This document shows positions 34,374-44,604 of a DNA stretch of 64,000 nt, piece after piece. The DNA lies in the NCBI RefSeq assembly GCF_001677335.1, contig NZ_LZYB01000003.1, positions 310,001-374,000 of the forward strand, read 5' to 3'. The number at the start of each line of letters is the position of its first letter. The stretch's first letter is position 1. The notes below the pieces were generated by a model. The model was not told the origin of the DNA, did no database searches, and saw only the letters and a program-made list of their open reading frames with translations. The translations under genes were made by a program, and so were the position numbers. This DNA is from Erythrobacter dokdonensis DSW-74 (GTDB lineage: Bacteria > Pseudomonadota > Alphaproteobacteria > Sphingomonadales > Sphingomonadaceae).

Positions 34374-35507
34374 TCAGATGCCCGCCAGGATCCCGGCGAT
34401 CCGCCGGCTGGCAGTACCATCGCCATAAGGATTATGCGCCAGAGCCATCGCTTTATATGCGGCCTCATCATCCAGCAAGCGCACCGTTTCCGCCGTGATT
34501 TTGCGTCGATCGGTACCCACAAGCCTGGCCGTGCCCGCAGTAACGCCCTCGGGCCGCTCTGTCGTATCGCGCAGCACCAGCACCGGCTTGCCGAGGCTGG
34601 GTGCCTCCTCCTGAATTCCGCCCGAGTCTGTCAGAACGATGTCGCAGGCCGCCATCATCGCTACAAAATCAATATAATCCAGAGGGTTGACCAGCGCGAT
34701 ATTATCGCGCCCAGCCAGCGCCGGCCGCATGACCTGAGTGACATTGGGATTGGGATGGAGCGGATAGATGATCGCCACGTCATCCCGTGCAGCAAGCATC
34801 TGCAATCCCTTGGCAATCTGCTCCATTCCTGTGCCGAAATTCTCGCGGCGGTGGGCAGTAACAGCGATGATCCGCTTCCCCGCAAACCGTTCCTGCAGGG
34901 GGCCGATGGTCGGCGCGAGCGAGGGATCAGCAGCGATCTTCCTTTGCGCGAAAAGTAGGGCATCAATCACCGTGTTGCCTGTAACGTGTATGGATTTTTC
35001 CGGCACGTTTTCAGCGCGTAAAGCTGCGGCAGCGGTCCCGGTGGGGGCAAAATGCAGGTCGGCAACCACTCCTGTAACCTTGCGGTTCACTTCCTCGGGC
35101 CAGGGCGAATAGATGTCCCCGCTGCGCAATCCCGCCTCGACGTGACCTACCGGGATCCGCCGGAAATAGCACGCCAGCGATGCCATCATCGTGGTCAGCG
35201 TATCGCCATGCACCAGCACCCGGTCAGGCCGTAGGGTATCCAAAGCCTCGCCAAAGCGGGTCAGAATCCGGCTCGCAAGACCGTCCAGGGACTGGTCTGG
35301 AAGCATCAAGTCGAGGTCAAGGTCGGGTCTAAGCCCGGCGAGAGCCAGCACGGAATCGAGCAATTCGCGGTGTTGGGCCGTCACCACCACTTTCACATCG
35401 CACAGCCCCGTTTCGCGCAGCGCAAAGACCACCGGGAACATCTTTATCGCTTCGGGACGGGTGCCGAAGGTGACGAGGATGCGCGGCTTCGCGCCCGTTT
35501 CATTCAT
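34374..35507 (-). CDS. wecB: UDP-N-acetylglucosamine 2-epimerase (non-hydrolysing)
   Basis: A 377-residue GT-B-fold enzyme interconverting UDP-GlcNAc and UDP-ManNAc. It shows VTFGTRPEAIKMFPVVFALR at the N-terminus, RVLVHGDTLTTMMASLACYF, PVGHVEAGLRSGDIYSPWPE and LTDSGGIQEEAPSLGKPVLV. The start ATG overlaps the wecC stop by four bases. With wecC it supplies UDP-ManNAcA for the polysaccharide. Confidence 0.95.
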   Translation of the reverse strand: MNETGAKPRILVTFGTRPEAIKMFPVVFALRETGLCDVKVVVTAQHRELLDSVLALAGLRPDLDLDLMLPDQSLDGLASRILTRFGEALDTLRPDRVLVHGDTLTTMMASLACYFRRIPVGHVEAGLRSGDIYSPWPEEVNRKVTGVVADLHFAPTGTAAAALRAENVPEKSIHVTGNTVIDALLFAQRKIAADPSLAPTIGPLQERFAGKRIIAVTAHRRENFGTGMEQIAKGLQMLAARDDVAIIYPLHPNPNVTQVMRPALAGRDNIALVNPLDYIDFVAMMAACDIVLTDSGGIQEEAPSLGKPVLVLRDTTERPEGVTAGTARLVGTDRRKITAETVRLLDDEAAYKAMALAHNPYGDGTASRRIAGILAGI

Positions 35508-36805
35508 TGCCGCAACATACCCCGCGTATCGAACACCAGCTTGCCCGTCAGATCGGCAGGCGCCAGATGCTTGAACGCGGTGTGATCGACCAGCACCACC
35601 ACAATCTCCGATTCGCGCAGCGCCGCGTCAAGCGTCACCAGCCGTGCGCCGGTTCCGGCAAGGCAAGCGGGCAGGCTCTCGGTGAAGGGCTCGACCACCA
35701 GAATCCGGCTTGCGTGGGTAAGACAAAGCGCCTCGGCGATTTCGAGCGCCGGGCTTTCGCGGAAGTCGTCGATATCGGGCTTGAAGGCGAGGCCAAGCAG
35801 CGCGACCTTGCCATCCGGTACCGCATCGAGCAGCGCACGGATCTTGCCTTCGGTGTGCACCGCCTTGTAGTCGTTGACCTCGCGCGCGGTGCGCACCAGT
35901 CGGGCAGCTTCAGGAGCGCCTGCCACCAGAAACCACGGATCGACCGCGATGCAATGCCCGCCCACGCCGGGGCCGGGTTGAAGGATGTTGACGCGCGGGT
36001 GGCGGTTGGCGAGCCGGATCACCTCCCACACGTCCACACCGATTGTATCCGCGATCATCGACAGTTCGTTGGCAAAGGCGATGTTGACGTCGCGGAAGCT
36101 GTTTTCGACCAGCTTCACCGTTTCGGCCACACGGGCGCTGGTGTAAAGGCAATCGCCCTTGACGAAAGAAGTATAGAGCACCGCCGCGCGCTCCGCACAG
36201 GCCGCTGTCACCCCGCCGATCACGCGGTCATTATGCACCAGTTCGTTGACGATCCGGCCCGGCAACACGCGTTCCGGGCAATAGGCGAGTGCGATGTCGG
36301 CATCCCCGGTCCTTCCATCACATGGCACCGCGATATCGGGGCGCAGTTCGGCGATGATTTCGGCGACCCGTTCAGTGGTGCCGACCGGCGAGGTGCTCTC
36401 GACGATGACACATGCGCCGGGAAGGATCCTGGGCGCGATGGCGCGAGCGGCAGCCTCGACATAGGAGATGTCCGGGGCGTTATCGGGCCCCAGCGGGGTG
36501 GGCACGGCAATCATGTAGAAGCTTGCCGTTGGCACCTCGGTCGAGGCGACCAGTGTCTTGGCGGTGATGGCGTCATGCACCAGACGGTCCAGATCGCGTT
36601 CCTCGATATGCACCCCGCCGGCATTCACTGTCTCGACCACCCGCGGCGATACGTCGACGCCGCAAACACTCCAGCCATAGGACGCCAGCAACGCGGCGGT
36701 CGGCAGTCCGATATAGCCCAGACCGATGACCGCGACCTGATGTTCGGGCGCATGCTGGCCGGCATCCTGGCCAAGCGAAGCCGCCGCTTTGAAAGGTGCA
36801 TTCAT
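35504..36805 (-). CDS. wecC: UDP-N-acetyl-D-mannosamine dehydrogenase
   Basis: A 433-residue nucleotide-sugar dehydrogenase oxidising UDP-ManNAc to UDP-ManNAcA with two NAD+. The Rossmann motif VIGLGYIGLPTAALLASYGW is near residue 26, ESTSPVGTTERVAEII follows, and the catalytic Cys lies in GPGVGGHCIAVDPWFL. ATG 36805 is chosen because the conserved dinucleotide fold then begins after a short leader; upstream in-frame sequence is not protein-like. UDP-glucose dehydrogenase is a more distant alternative, but pairing with wecB supports wecC. Confidence 0.93.
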   Translation of the reverse strand: MNAPFKAAASLGQDAGQHAPEHQVAVIGLGYIGLPTAALLASYGWSVCGVDVSPRVVETVNAGGVHIEERDLDRLVHDAITAKTLVASTEVPTASFYMIAVPTPLGPDNAPDISYVEAAARAIAPRILPGACVIVESTSPVGTTERVAEIIAELRPDIAVPCDGRTGDADIALAYCPERVLPGRIVNELVHNDRVIGGVTAACAERAAVLYTSFVKGDCLYTSARVAETVKLVENSFRDVNIAFANELSMIADTIGVDVWEVIRLANRHPRVNILQPGPGVGGHCIAVDPWFLVAGAPEAARLVRTAREVNDYKAVHTEGKIRALLDAVPDGKVALLGLAFKPDIDDFRESPALEIAEALCLTHASRILVVEPFTESLPACLAGTGARLVTLDAALRESEIVVVLVDHTAFKHLAPADLTGKLVFDTRGMLRQ

Positions 36806-36931
36806 GAGTTCACGGTCCCGCGTATCCGGGCCGGACCATGGCGGCAAAGCCGTTAAGATCGCGTTAGGCTTGCCGTGGGTTTCACCATGAGGGCGCCCCG
36901 TTGCCCGCCCCATCGCTCCCCATGTCGCCGA

Positions 36932-37414
36932 TCAGAGCGGGCGGCTCTCGATGAAGGCGGCCAGCGCTTCGTGCAACTGGCGGGCCGTGGACGATCGGGC
37001 GGCCGACCAATCCTTCAGCGCCAGCCCCTCGGCAATGCGTGGGGCCAGTTCGCTCTCGTCAGCGGCGACCAGAATACCCGGCCGTCCGGCGAACTTGTCG
37101 ACGGTTGCCAGCTGGTGATCGTTGCGATGCTCGCCGCGATCGGCACGCCGCGGCATGACGAGGATCGGCTTTCCGAAGCGCGCGGCGGTCAGCACCGTGC
37201 CAATCCCCGCATGGCTGACGATCAGCGAGCAGCGCTCCACGAGGGCCTCGAACTCCGCAGGTGCGATCTTCTCGCGCACTTCCATGTTCTGCGGCCGGTA
37301 CAAGCCCTTTCCGGTTTGCGCGATCACCGGCATGGCAAGCCCGGGTGCCAGCGCGTCCATCGCTGCGATCAAGCGGTCGAAGCCGAGCTGCATACCGACA
37401 GTGACGATGATCAA
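36932..37414 (-). CDS. Glycosyltransferase family 28 C-terminal domain protein (Alg13/PssE/EpsF-like)
   Basis: A 160-residue catalytic-half glycosyltransferase. It opens IIVTVGMQLGFDRLIAAMDA and carries the donor-binding VSHAGIGTVLTAARFGKPIL motif of MurG/Alg13 proteins. The start is TTG 37414, overlapping the stop of the Alg14-like gene (TTGA). The pair would assemble as a bipartite transferase at the membrane and add an early sugar to the EPS lipid carrier. Confidence 0.82.
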   Translation of the reverse strand: MIIVTVGMQLGFDRLIAAMDALAPGLAMPVIAQTGKGLYRPQNMEVREKIAPAEFEALVERCSLIVSHAGIGTVLTAARFGKPILVMPRRADRGEHRNDHQLATVDKFAGRPGILVAADESELAPRIAEGLALKDWSAARSSTARQLHEALAAFIESRPL

Positions 37415-37869
37415 AGCACCGCCCCGAAATAGCGCGGGTTGTCTTCGCCCGCGAGGTGCTCCCACTGGGTCCAGCATTCATGGGCAAAACGCTTGGAAAG
37501 CTTGCCGCACATCGACAGCTCCTCGCCATTGGCGACACTGTCGATCCAGAGCGTGCGCGCGCCGATCAGCCGTCCGGCCAGGATGCAAAAGAACCCCGGC
37601 GCCGCGCCGGTCGACACGATCACATCCGGTCGGTGTTTCAACACCACCCGCAGCGCCACCAGCCCACAGATTGCCGAGCGCACGGGCCTGTTCTGGTTGC
37701 AGTCCGGCAAACGGTCTGCATCGGCAATGCCATGCTGGGCTGCCATCGCGGGCTCTGTCGTGGCAAAGCGGATATCATAACGCGAAAGGGTCGGACGCAG
37801 CAGCATCAGCTGTTCCCAGTGACCCCCGCCCGAGGCAACGGCAAGCACCCTGATGCTGTTTTTGCCCAC
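37411..37869 (-). CDS. Alg14/PssD/CpsF-like glycosyltransferase subunit
   Basis: About 152 residues. It opens SIRVLAVASGGGHWEQLMLL, the Gly-rich acceptor-side motif of Alg14/CpsF, and continues PDVIVSTGAAPGFFCILAGR and TLWIDSVANGEELSMCGKL. Such subunits anchor and activate the Alg13-like catalytic half encoded next. The start is uncertain; GTG 37869 is chosen and TTG 37902 is an alternative. Confidence 0.82.
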   Translation of the reverse strand: MGKNSIRVLAVASGGGHWEQLMLLRPTLSRYDIRFATTEPAMAAQHGIADADRLPDCNQNRPVRSAICGLVALRVVLKHRPDVIVSTGAAPGFFCILAGRLIGARTLWIDSVANGEELSMCGKLSKRFAHECWTQWEHLAGEDNPRYFGAVL

Positions 37870-37940
37870 CGCTTGCCAGATTCCGCTTATTGTCCTGCAC
37901 AAAGGCCTCGCATCGACCTTTCAACAAGCACGAGGGGCTG

Positions 37941-38702
37941 TCAATCGCCGGGCGCCAGCCGCGCGACTTCGGCCAGCACGGGGGCGGCCCATTCGCTGCG
38001 ACAGATCAGCAGATCGGGCATGAATGTGTCGGCCTGATTGTAAATCAGCGGTGAGCCGTCGATGCGCGAACAGTGCAGTCCGTGCGCCAGCGCTACCGCT
38101 ACCGGCGCGCAACTGTCCCATTCGTGCTGACCGCCGGAATGGAGGTAGACTTCGGCGTCGCCTCGCACCACCGCCATTGCCTTGGCCCCGGCGCTGCCCA
38201 TCGGCACCAGCGCGCCGCCGAGCGCCTTGGCGACGGCCTCGGCCTCGCGCGCGGGGCGGGTCCGGCTGACGAGGAAGCGCGGATGCGGCGTCATGGCCGG
38301 AAGGGATTGCGGCTGGTCGGAGCGCATGACCACCTCGCCCGCCAGGCCCGGCAACGCCACGGCCCCCAGCACGGGAAGGCCATCCACCGCCAGCGCGACA
38401 TGGACTGCCCAGTCGCTGCGTCCTTCGCTGTATTCGCGGGTGCCGTCGACCGGATCTATGATCCATACCCGCGACTTGCCGAGCCGTGCCGGATTGTCCC
38501 TTTCCTCTTCGGAAAGCAGCCCGTCATCGGGTCGCGCCGCGCGGATGGCCTCGCACAGGAAGCGGTTGGCCACCACGTCGCCCTCGTTGCCCAAGGCCTT
38601 GCCGGCAAGGTCCGATCCCTCGCGCACATCAATCAGCAATCGTCCGGCTTCAGCAGCGAGGTGTGCGGCCAGCGCGGCGTCGGTCATGCTCTCGCGTGTC
38701 AT
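37941..38702 (-). CDS. cysQ: 3'(2'),5'-bisphosphate nucleotidase
   Basis: A 253-residue inositol-phosphatase-fold enzyme that dephosphorylates PAP, the by-product of PAPS use. Family blocks are LLSEEERDN (metal-binding Glu-Glu), [20 protein letters not shown] (Asp-Pro-x-Asp-Gly-Thr) and [19 protein letters not shown] (Trp-Asp). ATG 38702 overlaps the cysNC stop (ATGA), so it is the third gene of cysD-cysNC-cysQ. Confidence 0.94.
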   Translation of the reverse strand: MTRESMTDAALAAHLAAEAGRLLIDVREGSDLAGKALGNEGDVVANRFLCEAIRAARPDDGLLSEEERDNPARLGKSRVWIIDPVDGTREYSEGRSDWAVHVALAVDGLPVLGAVALPGLAGEVVMRSDQPQSLPAMTPHPRFLVSRTRPAREAEAVAKALGGALVPMGSAGAKAMAVVRGDAEVYLHSGGQHEWDSCAPVAVALAHGLHCSRIDGSPLIYNQADTFMPDLLICRSEWAAPVLAEVARLAPGD

Positions 38703-40612
38703 TTCAGCGGGAGGATCTGCTGGATGATGTAGCGCGCTGCCTCTTCGGGGGTCATGTCCACCGTGTTGACGCGGATTTCCGGGTTTTCGGGTGGCTCGTA
38801 GGGACTATCGATCCCGGTGAAGTTCTTGAGCTTGCCCTCTCGTGCCTTGCGGTAGAGGCCCTTCACGTCCCGCGCCTCCGCCACCTCGAGCGGCGTGTCG
38901 ACGAAGATTTCGATGAACTCGCCTTGCGCCAGCATTTCGCGCACCATCTGCCGCTCGGCCCGGAAGGGCGAGATAAACGCCGTGAGCACGATCAGGCCCG
39001 CATCTGCCATGAGCTTCGCCACTTCCCCGACCCGGCGGATGTTCTCGATCCGGTCGGCTTCCGTAAAGCCGAGATCGCGGTTGAGCCCGTGGCGGACATT
39101 GTCGCCGTCGAGCAGGAAGGTATGGCGGTTCATCATGTGGAGCTGCTGTTCGACCGCATTGGCGATAGTCGACTTGCCGCTGCCCGAAAGCCCGGTGAAC
39201 CACAATACCCGGGGGATCTGGTTCTTCATTCCGGCATGATCCTCGCGGGTGATCGCGGTCGGCTGCCAGTGGATGTTGTCGGCGCGGCGAAGCGAGAATT
39301 CGATTGTCCCGGCTGCCACCGTGGCGTTGCTATATTTGTCGATCAGGATGAACCCGCCCAGCTGGCGACTGGTGGAATAGGGCTCGAAGGTGATCGGGCG
39401 GTCGGTCGCAAATTCAGCCACGCCGATGGAATTGAGGCCCAGCGTCTTGGCTGCAAGGTGTTCGCGGCTGTTGACGTCGATCTCGTATTCGGGCGGCTGG
39501 ACGGTGGCGGTGACCAGCTGCGTGCCGAGCTTGAGCCAGTAGCCGCGCCCGGGCTTGAGCGTCTCCTCGTCCATCCACACGAGGGTGGCTCTGAACTGGT
39601 CGGAGGCCTGCGGCGGATCGCTCGCGGCGGCGATCACGTCGCCCCGGCTGCAATCGACCTCGTCGGCAAGGCTGATGGTTACCGCTTGGCCCGCAACTGC
39701 CTCCTCCAGATCGCCGTCGAAGGTGGTGATCGTCTTGACCGTGCTGGTCTTGCCCGACGGCACGATCCGCACCGGGTCACCCACGCGTACCGTCCCGCTG
39801 GCGATCAGCCCGGCAAACCCGCGGAAGTCGAGATTGGGACGGTTGACCCACTGCACCGGCATCCGGAACGGCTGGGCCTGCTCGGCGGCATTGTCGACGT
39901 CGACGCTTTCCAGATGCTCGATCAGCGCCGGGCCTTGATACCACGCGGTGTTGGCCGAAGGCGCGGCGGTGATGTTGTCGCCCTTGAAGCCCGAGATCGG
40001 GATCGCGGTGAAATCATCAATTCCCACGTCCTGCGCAAAGGCGCGGTAGTCCTCGACGATCCGCTCGAAGATTGTCCGGTCGTAGCCCACCAGATCCATC
40101 TTGTTCACAGCCAGAACCACGTGGCGGATGCCGAGCAGGTGAACCAGCCACGAATGCCGCCGGGTCTGCTGCAGCACGCCCTTGCGCGCGTCGACCAGGA
40201 TAACCGCGAGGTCGGCGGTCGAGGCGCCCGTCACCATGTTGCGGGTGTATTGTTCGTGTCCCGGCGTGTCGGCGACGATGAACTTGCGCTTTTCGGTCGT
40301 GAAGAAGCGGTAGGCCACATCGATCGTGATGCCCTGTTCGCGCTCGGCCGCAAGACCATCGACCAGCAGCGCGAAGTCGATTTCCTCGCCCTGCGTGCCG
40401 TGGCGCTTGCTGTCGTTTTCGAGCGCGGCGAGCTGATCCTCGAAGATCATTTTCGAATCGTAGAGGAGGCGGCCGATCAGCGTGGACTTGCCATCATCCA
40501 CGCTGCCGCAGGTGATGAAGCGCAGCAGGCTCTTGTGCTGGTGCCGGTGCAGATAGGCGCCGATGTCCTCGGCGATGAGGGTGTCGGTCTGGAAGCTGGA
40601 GGGCGTGTCCAT
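38699..40612 (-). CDS. cysNC: Bifunctional sulfate adenylyltransferase subunit 1 / adenylylsulfate kinase
   Basis: A 637-residue fusion. The CysN GTPase part has [20 protein letters not shown] (G1), [18 protein letters not shown] (G3) and [10 protein letters not shown] (G4). The C-terminal APS kinase, from about residue 450, has the P-loop [20 protein letters not shown] and [20 protein letters not shown]. Together they make PAPS from sulfate and ATP. ATG 40612 overlaps the cysD stop (TGATG). Confidence 0.96.
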   Translation of the reverse strand: MDTPSSFQTDTLIAEDIGAYLHRHQHKSLLRFITCGSVDDGKSTLIGRLLYDSKMIFEDQLAALENDSKRHGTQGEEIDFALLVDGLAAEREQGITIDVAYRFFTTEKRKFIVADTPGHEQYTRNMVTGASTADLAVILVDARKGVLQQTRRHSWLVHLLGIRHVVLAVNKMDLVGYDRTIFERIVEDYRAFAQDVGIDDFTAIPISGFKGDNITAAPSANTAWYQGPALIEHLESVDVDNAAEQAQPFRMPVQWVNRPNLDFRGFAGLIASGTVRVGDPVRIVPSGKTSTVKTITTFDGDLEEAVAGQAVTISLADEVDCSRGDVIAAASDPPQASDQFRATLVWMDEETLKPGRGYWLKLGTQLVTATVQPPEYEIDVNSREHLAAKTLGLNSIGVAEFATDRPITFEPYSTSRQLGGFILIDKYSNATVAAGTIEFSLRRADNIHWQPTAITREDHAGMKNQIPRVLWFTGLSGSGKSTIANAVEQQLHMMNRHTFLLDGDNVRHGLNRDLGFTEADRIENIRRVGEVAKLMADAGLIVLTAFISPFRAERQMVREMLAQGEFIEIFVDTPLEVAEARDVKGLYRKAREGKLKNFTGIDSPYEPPENPEIRVNTVDMTPEEAARYIIQQILPLK

Positions 40613-41514
40613 CAGAAATACCCCTCCTGCTTCTTGTCTTCCATGCTGGCCGATTGTCCCTTGTCGATTGCCCGCCCCTGCCGCTCGGAACTGGTGGCTA
40701 GCAGCATTTCCTGGATGATGTGGCTCATCTCGGTCGCTTCGCTGATGGTCGCGCCGGTGAGCGGGTAGCAGCCCAGCGTGCGGAAGCGCACCGGACGCAT
40801 CACCGGTTCCTCGCCCTCCTCCAGTCGGAAACGTTCGTCGTCGACCACCAGGATCATCCCGTCGCGCTCCACCGTCGGGCGTGGCTTGCTGAAATAGAGC
40901 GGCACGATATCGATGTTCTCGAGCGCGATATATTGCCAGATGTCGAGTTCGGTCCAGTTCGACAGCGGGAAGACGCGGATGCTTTCGCCCTTGTTCTTCT
41001 TCGCGTTGTAGAGGTTCCACAGTTCGGGGCGCTGGTTCTTCGGGTCCCAACGGTGCGCGGCCGTGCGGAAGGAGAAGATACGCTCCTTGGCGCGCGCCTT
41101 TTCCTCGTCGCGCCGTCCGCCACCGAAGGCCGCGTCGAAGCCGTGCGCGCTCAAGGCGCGCTTCAAGGGATCGGTCAGCTGCGCCTGCGAATAGAGGGCG
41201 CTGCCGGTGTCGAAGGGATTGATGCCCTGCGCCTCGGCCTCCTCGTTTTCGGCGATGATCAGCTTCAGGCCATATTCGCGCACGGTCCGGTCGCGGTGGG
41301 TGAGCAAGTCCTGAAAGTCCCACCCGCTTGCCACATGCAGCATCGGGAAAGGCGGCGGCGCAGGGTAGAAGGCCTTGCGCGCCAGATGCAGCATCACCGA
41401 AGAATCCTTGCCCACCGAATAGAGCATGACGGGATTTTCCGCCTCGGCCACGACCTCGCGGAAGATATGGATGCTTTCGGCTTCGAGCCGTTCGAGATGG
41501 GTCAGTTCACGCAT
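40612..41514 (-). CDS. cysD: Sulfate adenylyltransferase subunit 2
   Basis: A 300-residue PP-loop ATP sulfurylase subunit. It opens [20 protein letters not shown], with the pyrophosphate loop [20 protein letters not shown] near residue 35. [20 protein letters not shown] and PLFPL-like downstream blocks ([20 protein letters not shown]) fit CysD. The start is ATG 41514. The 147-base gap to the divergent CoA-transferase gene carries its promoter. No cysH/cysI is in the window. Confidence 0.96.
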   Translation of the reverse strand: MRELTHLERLEAESIHIFREVVAEAENPVMLYSVGKDSSVMLHLARKAFYPAPPPFPMLHVASGWDFQDLLTHRDRTVREYGLKLIIAENEEAEAQGINPFDTGSALYSQAQLTDPLKRALSAHGFDAAFGGGRRDEEKARAKERIFSFRTAAHRWDPKNQRPELWNLYNAKKNKGESIRVFPLSNWTELDIWQYIALENIDIVPLYFSKPRPTVERDGMILVVDDERFRLEEGEEPVMRPVRFRTLGCYPLTGATISEATEMSHIIQEMLLATSSERQGRAIDKGQSASMEDKKQEGYF

Positions 41515-41661
41515 GCCGCGTGCAGCTATACGCTGCGCTCGCCACGACAAGCAATTTTGCCTTTGCGGGGCGATGGTGCGGCTTGGGCGGCCATTCGCAA
41601 TCTCGGGACTTGCCCTTGGCCATCGCGCGCGCCAGAGACTCTTACGCAAAGGGAGAGTTGC

Positions 41662-42744
41662 ATGAACCAGCCGTCAGGGCCGCTTGCCGGCCTCAGAGTG
41701 ATCGAATTCAGCGGCATCGGCCCGGGACCGCACGTCGCCATGCTGCTGGCCGATCTTGGCGCGGAAGTGGTGCGGATCGACCGTCCCGGCGCTGTCGTGT
41801 CGAACCCGGTGGTCGAGCGTGCGCGGCACCGCGTCGGCATCGATCTCAAGAGCGAGGAAGGCAAGGCCTTCTGTCTTGACGCGGTGGCGAGGGCCGATGT
41901 TCTTATCGAGGGCTTTCGTCCCGGCGTGATGGAGCGGCTGGGGCTGGGGCCGGAGGAACTGCTCGCATCAAATCCGCGCCTCATCTATGCCCGGATGACC
42001 GGTTGGGGGCAGGACGGCCCGCTTGCGCAAGCTGCCGGTCACGACATCAACTACATCGCGATCACCGGCGCTCTCTCGGCGGTAGGCAAGGCCGGAGAGA
42101 CTGCCACGCCGCCGCAGAACCTGGTCGGTGATTTCGGCGGCGGGTCGATGTATTGCGCCTTCGGGATCATGGCCGCGCTCTACGAACGCGAGCGGTCGGG
42201 CAAGGGGCAAGTGGTCGATGCCGCGATCGTCGATGGCGCGACCAGCCTGATGAGTTTCTTCTTCGGCGTGCGCGGCCGGCCTTTCATCACCACCGAAAGG
42301 GGCAAGGGGATGCTCGGCGGGGCGGCGCATTTCTACCGCTGCTTCAAATGTGCGGACGGCAAGGAAATCTCGCTCGGCGCGATCGAAAGCCAGTTCTACG
42401 CCGAACTGCTGGCCCGGGCCGGAGCGCCCGAAGAACTGGCCCAGGGCCAGATGAACCCCGCCAACTGGGACCATTACGCCGACAAGCTGGCCGCCCTGTT
42501 CGCCACGAAGACGCAAGCTGAATGGTGCGAACTGCTCGAAGGCACCGATGCCTGCTTTGCCCCGGTGCTTGAACTCGACGAGGCACGCGATCATCCGCAC
42601 ATGCAGGCGCGCGGGGCCTATGTGCAGCACGAGGGCGAGTGGCATACCGCGCCCGCCCCGCGTTTCAGCCGCACGCCCGGCGCTGTCCGGTCGAGCGCGG
42701 ATGACGGCGCGGATGTGGTCGCACGCTGGACGGCAGGCTCCTGA
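41662..42744 (+). CDS. CoA transferase family III (CaiB/BaiF; alpha-methylacyl-CoA racemase-like)
   Basis: A 360-residue protein with the family III fold: [54 protein letters not shown] and [13 protein letters not shown]. The Asp in GHDINY matches the catalytic Asp of this family. The sequence is closest in style to AMACR-type racemases, which invert 2-methylacyl-CoA thioesters in branched fatty-acid or sterol breakdown. GGGAGAG lies about five bases before ATG 41662. The stop overlaps the MaoC start (TGATG). Confidence 0.88.
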   Translation: MNQPSGPLAGLRVIEFSGIGPGPHVAMLLADLGAEVVRIDRPGAVVSNPVVERARHRVGIDLKSEEGKAFCLDAVARADVLIEGFRPGVMERLGLGPEELLASNPRLIYARMTGWGQDGPLAQAAGHDINYIAITGALSAVGKAGETATPPQNLVGDFGGGSMYCAFGIMAALYERERSGKGQVVDAAIVDGATSLMSFFFGVRGRPFITTERGKGMLGGAAHFYRCFKCADGKEISLGAIESQFYAELLARAGAPEELAQGQMNPANWDHYADKLAALFATKTQAEWCELLEGTDACFAPVLELDEARDHPHMQARGAYVQHEGEWHTAPAPRFSRTPGAVRSSADDGADVVARWTAGS

Positions 42745-43193
42745 TGGCGGGGCGGTTCTTTGACGAATGGCAGGTGGGTGACCGGATCGAACACGAGATC
42801 CGCCGCACCGTCACCGAGACCGACAACCTGCTGTTCTCGACGATGACCCACAATCCGCAGCCGCTGCATCTCGATGTCGAGGCGGCCAAGGCGAGCGGAT
42901 TCGGCCAGATCCTCGTCAATTCGACCTTCACCTTCAGCCTGCTGGTCGGGCTGTCGGTGGGGGACACGACGCTCGGCACGCTGGTCGCCAATCTTGGCTT
43001 CAACAATGTCGTCACGCCCAAGCCGGTTTTCATCGGCGACACCCTGCGCGCGACTTCCGAGGTCAAGGAACTGCGGGAGAGCAAATCGCGCCCCGATGCA
43101 GGCATCGTCACCTGGGTCCACGAAATGTGGAACCAGCGCGACGAGGTGGTTTGCCGGTGCGAGCGCTCAGCCCTGATCCAGCGGCGCGGCTGA
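42744..43193 (+). CDS. MaoC family dehydratase (hot-dog fold)
   Basis: A 149-residue R-hydratase-like protein. It has the hydratase motif region [20 protein letters not shown] (with the catalytic Asp/His-type pocket), then [20 protein letters not shown]. It would hydrate an enoyl-CoA (or act on mesaconyl/methylcrotonyl-type CoA) in partnership with the co-translated CoA transferase. The 3' end overlaps the convergent outer-membrane efflux gene by 27 bases. Confidence 0.85.
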   Translation: MAGRFFDEWQVGDRIEHEIRRTVTETDNLLFSTMTHNPQPLHLDVEAAKASGFGQILVNSTFTFSLLVGLSVGDTTLGTLVANLGFNNVVTPKPVFIGDTLRATSEVKELRESKSRPDAGIVTWVHEMWNQRDEVVCRCERSALIQRRG

Positions 43194-44600
43194 GGCCATC
43201 ACCTCGCCGCCCAGCGCCTGCCACAGGACGACCCGGGCTCGCGATGCGCGGCCCATCGCAGCGGCCGCGCGTTCACCGCTGGCATCGGCAGCGCGGCGCG
43301 CTTCGAGCACTTCGAGGAAGCTTGCCAGCCCCGCGCGGTAGCGGGCTTCGGCCAGCGATGCTGCGCGGGTGAGCTTGCCATGTTCATCCACGGCCAGCTG
43401 CGCTTCGCGATCGGCTGCGGCAACCACGCCGTAAGCTGCCTCTGCATCGCCCAGCGCCTGAAATACCGCAGCCCGATAGGCAGCAAAGGCGGCGCGCTTG
43501 TCAGCAGCGGCGGCATCGATCCCCGCGCCCACGCGCCCGAAATCGAGCAGCGGTCCGGCGACCGCGGCGGTCAGAGTGCCGACCAGCGAATCCGAATCGA
43601 AGAAGTCGTCCGGGTCAAATGCCAGCAGCCCGATCACACCCGACAGGGTGATGCGCGGAAAACGCGCCCGCGCCGCTGCGGCAAGGTCGGCATCGCTGGC
43701 GGCGAGGTTTGCAGCGGCGGCGGCGATGTCGGGCCGGTTGGCGAGCAAGTCGGAAGGCAGGGCCGCCGGTGCATCGGCCATTGCCAGCGGCGTGCCGGAG
43801 CCAGCCAGTGCTGCGCGCACAGAAGCGCCGTCTTGTCCGGTTAGCGTCACAAGCCTTCCGATCAGGCGCGCGCGCTCGCTGTCGAGCGCGGCCAGTCGGA
43901 CCTTGGAGGAACTGGCGGTCGCCTCGGCCCGGACGCGGTCGAAGCCGGGGGCGATCCCGGCATCCTCACGCACCTTTGCAAGCGCTGCAAGTTGCTCGGC
44001 GGCCGCGACGTCGGTGTTGATTTCGGCAGCGCGCGCGTCAAGCACCCGCCAGTCGATCACGCTCGCGGCGATTTCCGAAAGCAGCGCCAGCCGCACGCCG
44101 TGCGCCTGTGCGCTGGCGGCGTCGATCCGGGCTATCGCGGCACGCTCCTGCGCCTTCAATTGCCCGAAAATGTCGGGGTCCCAGCTTGCGGTGATATTCG
44201 CGCCGTAGAAGGTCTGTTCGCTGGGGATCAGCCCCTGCTGGCCGGCCGGGCCGAACTGCGCCGGGTTGATCCGGTTCTGCCTCACGCTGCCGTCGGCGGT
44301 GATGTTGGGCAGGCGCTCGGCCCCGGCGCGGCGGGCACCGGCGCGTGCTGCTTCGATCCGGGCGGCGGCTTCGGCAAGGCTGGGCGCATCCGCCAGCGCC
44401 GCCTGCGACAGCGCGCGGTAGGCTGGATCGTCCATTGGCATCAGCGCGGAGAGCCCGGTCTTGGCAGCGGTCTCCGGCCGGAATGCAAAAGCGTCCGGCA
44501 AGTCGGGCGTGGGGGTGGCGATGTCCGGTGCGGGCTGCGCCATGCAGGCGGCCAGCATGAGCGGCAGCAGTGCGGCGGATAAGAGGGCAGGACGGCGCAT
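43167..44600 (-). CDS. Outer-membrane efflux lipoprotein (NodT/TolC family)
   Basis: A 477-residue OMF. A signal peptide with lipobox MLAAC places the lipidated Cys at 19. Two OEP repeats follow, with long helices ([40 protein letters not shown]) and the [20 protein letters not shown] segment typical of NodT proteins. It forms the outer-membrane channel of the tripartite pump. It starts four bases after the HlyD-family gene on the same strand. Confidence 0.9.
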   Translation of the reverse strand: MRRPALLSAALLPLMLAACMAQPAPDIATPTPDLPDAFAFRPETAAKTGLSALMPMDDPAYRALSQAALADAPSLAEAAARIEAARAGARRAGAERLPNITADGSVRQNRINPAQFGPAGQQGLIPSEQTFYGANITASWDPDIFGQLKAQERAAIARIDAASAQAHGVRLALLSEIAASVIDWRVLDARAAEINTDVAAAEQLAALAKVREDAGIAPGFDRVRAEATASSSKVRLAALDSERARLIGRLVTLTGQDGASVRAALAGSGTPLAMADAPAALPSDLLANRPDIAAAAANLAASDADLAAAARARFPRITLSGVIGLLAFDPDDFFDSDSLVGTLTAAVAGPLLDFGRVGAGIDAAAADKRAAFAAYRAAVFQALGDAEAAYGVVAAADREAQLAVDEHGKLTRAASLAEARYRAGLASFLEVLEARRAADASGERAAAAMGRASRARVVLWQALGGEVMASAAPLDQG

Positions 44601-44604
44601 CGCC

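Noticed and set aside
38486-40768. Long plus-strand open frame (760 codons) opposite cysNC/cysD
   Set aside because: Antisense shadow caused by GC-rich third positions; the minus strand holds well-conserved cysNC and cysD.
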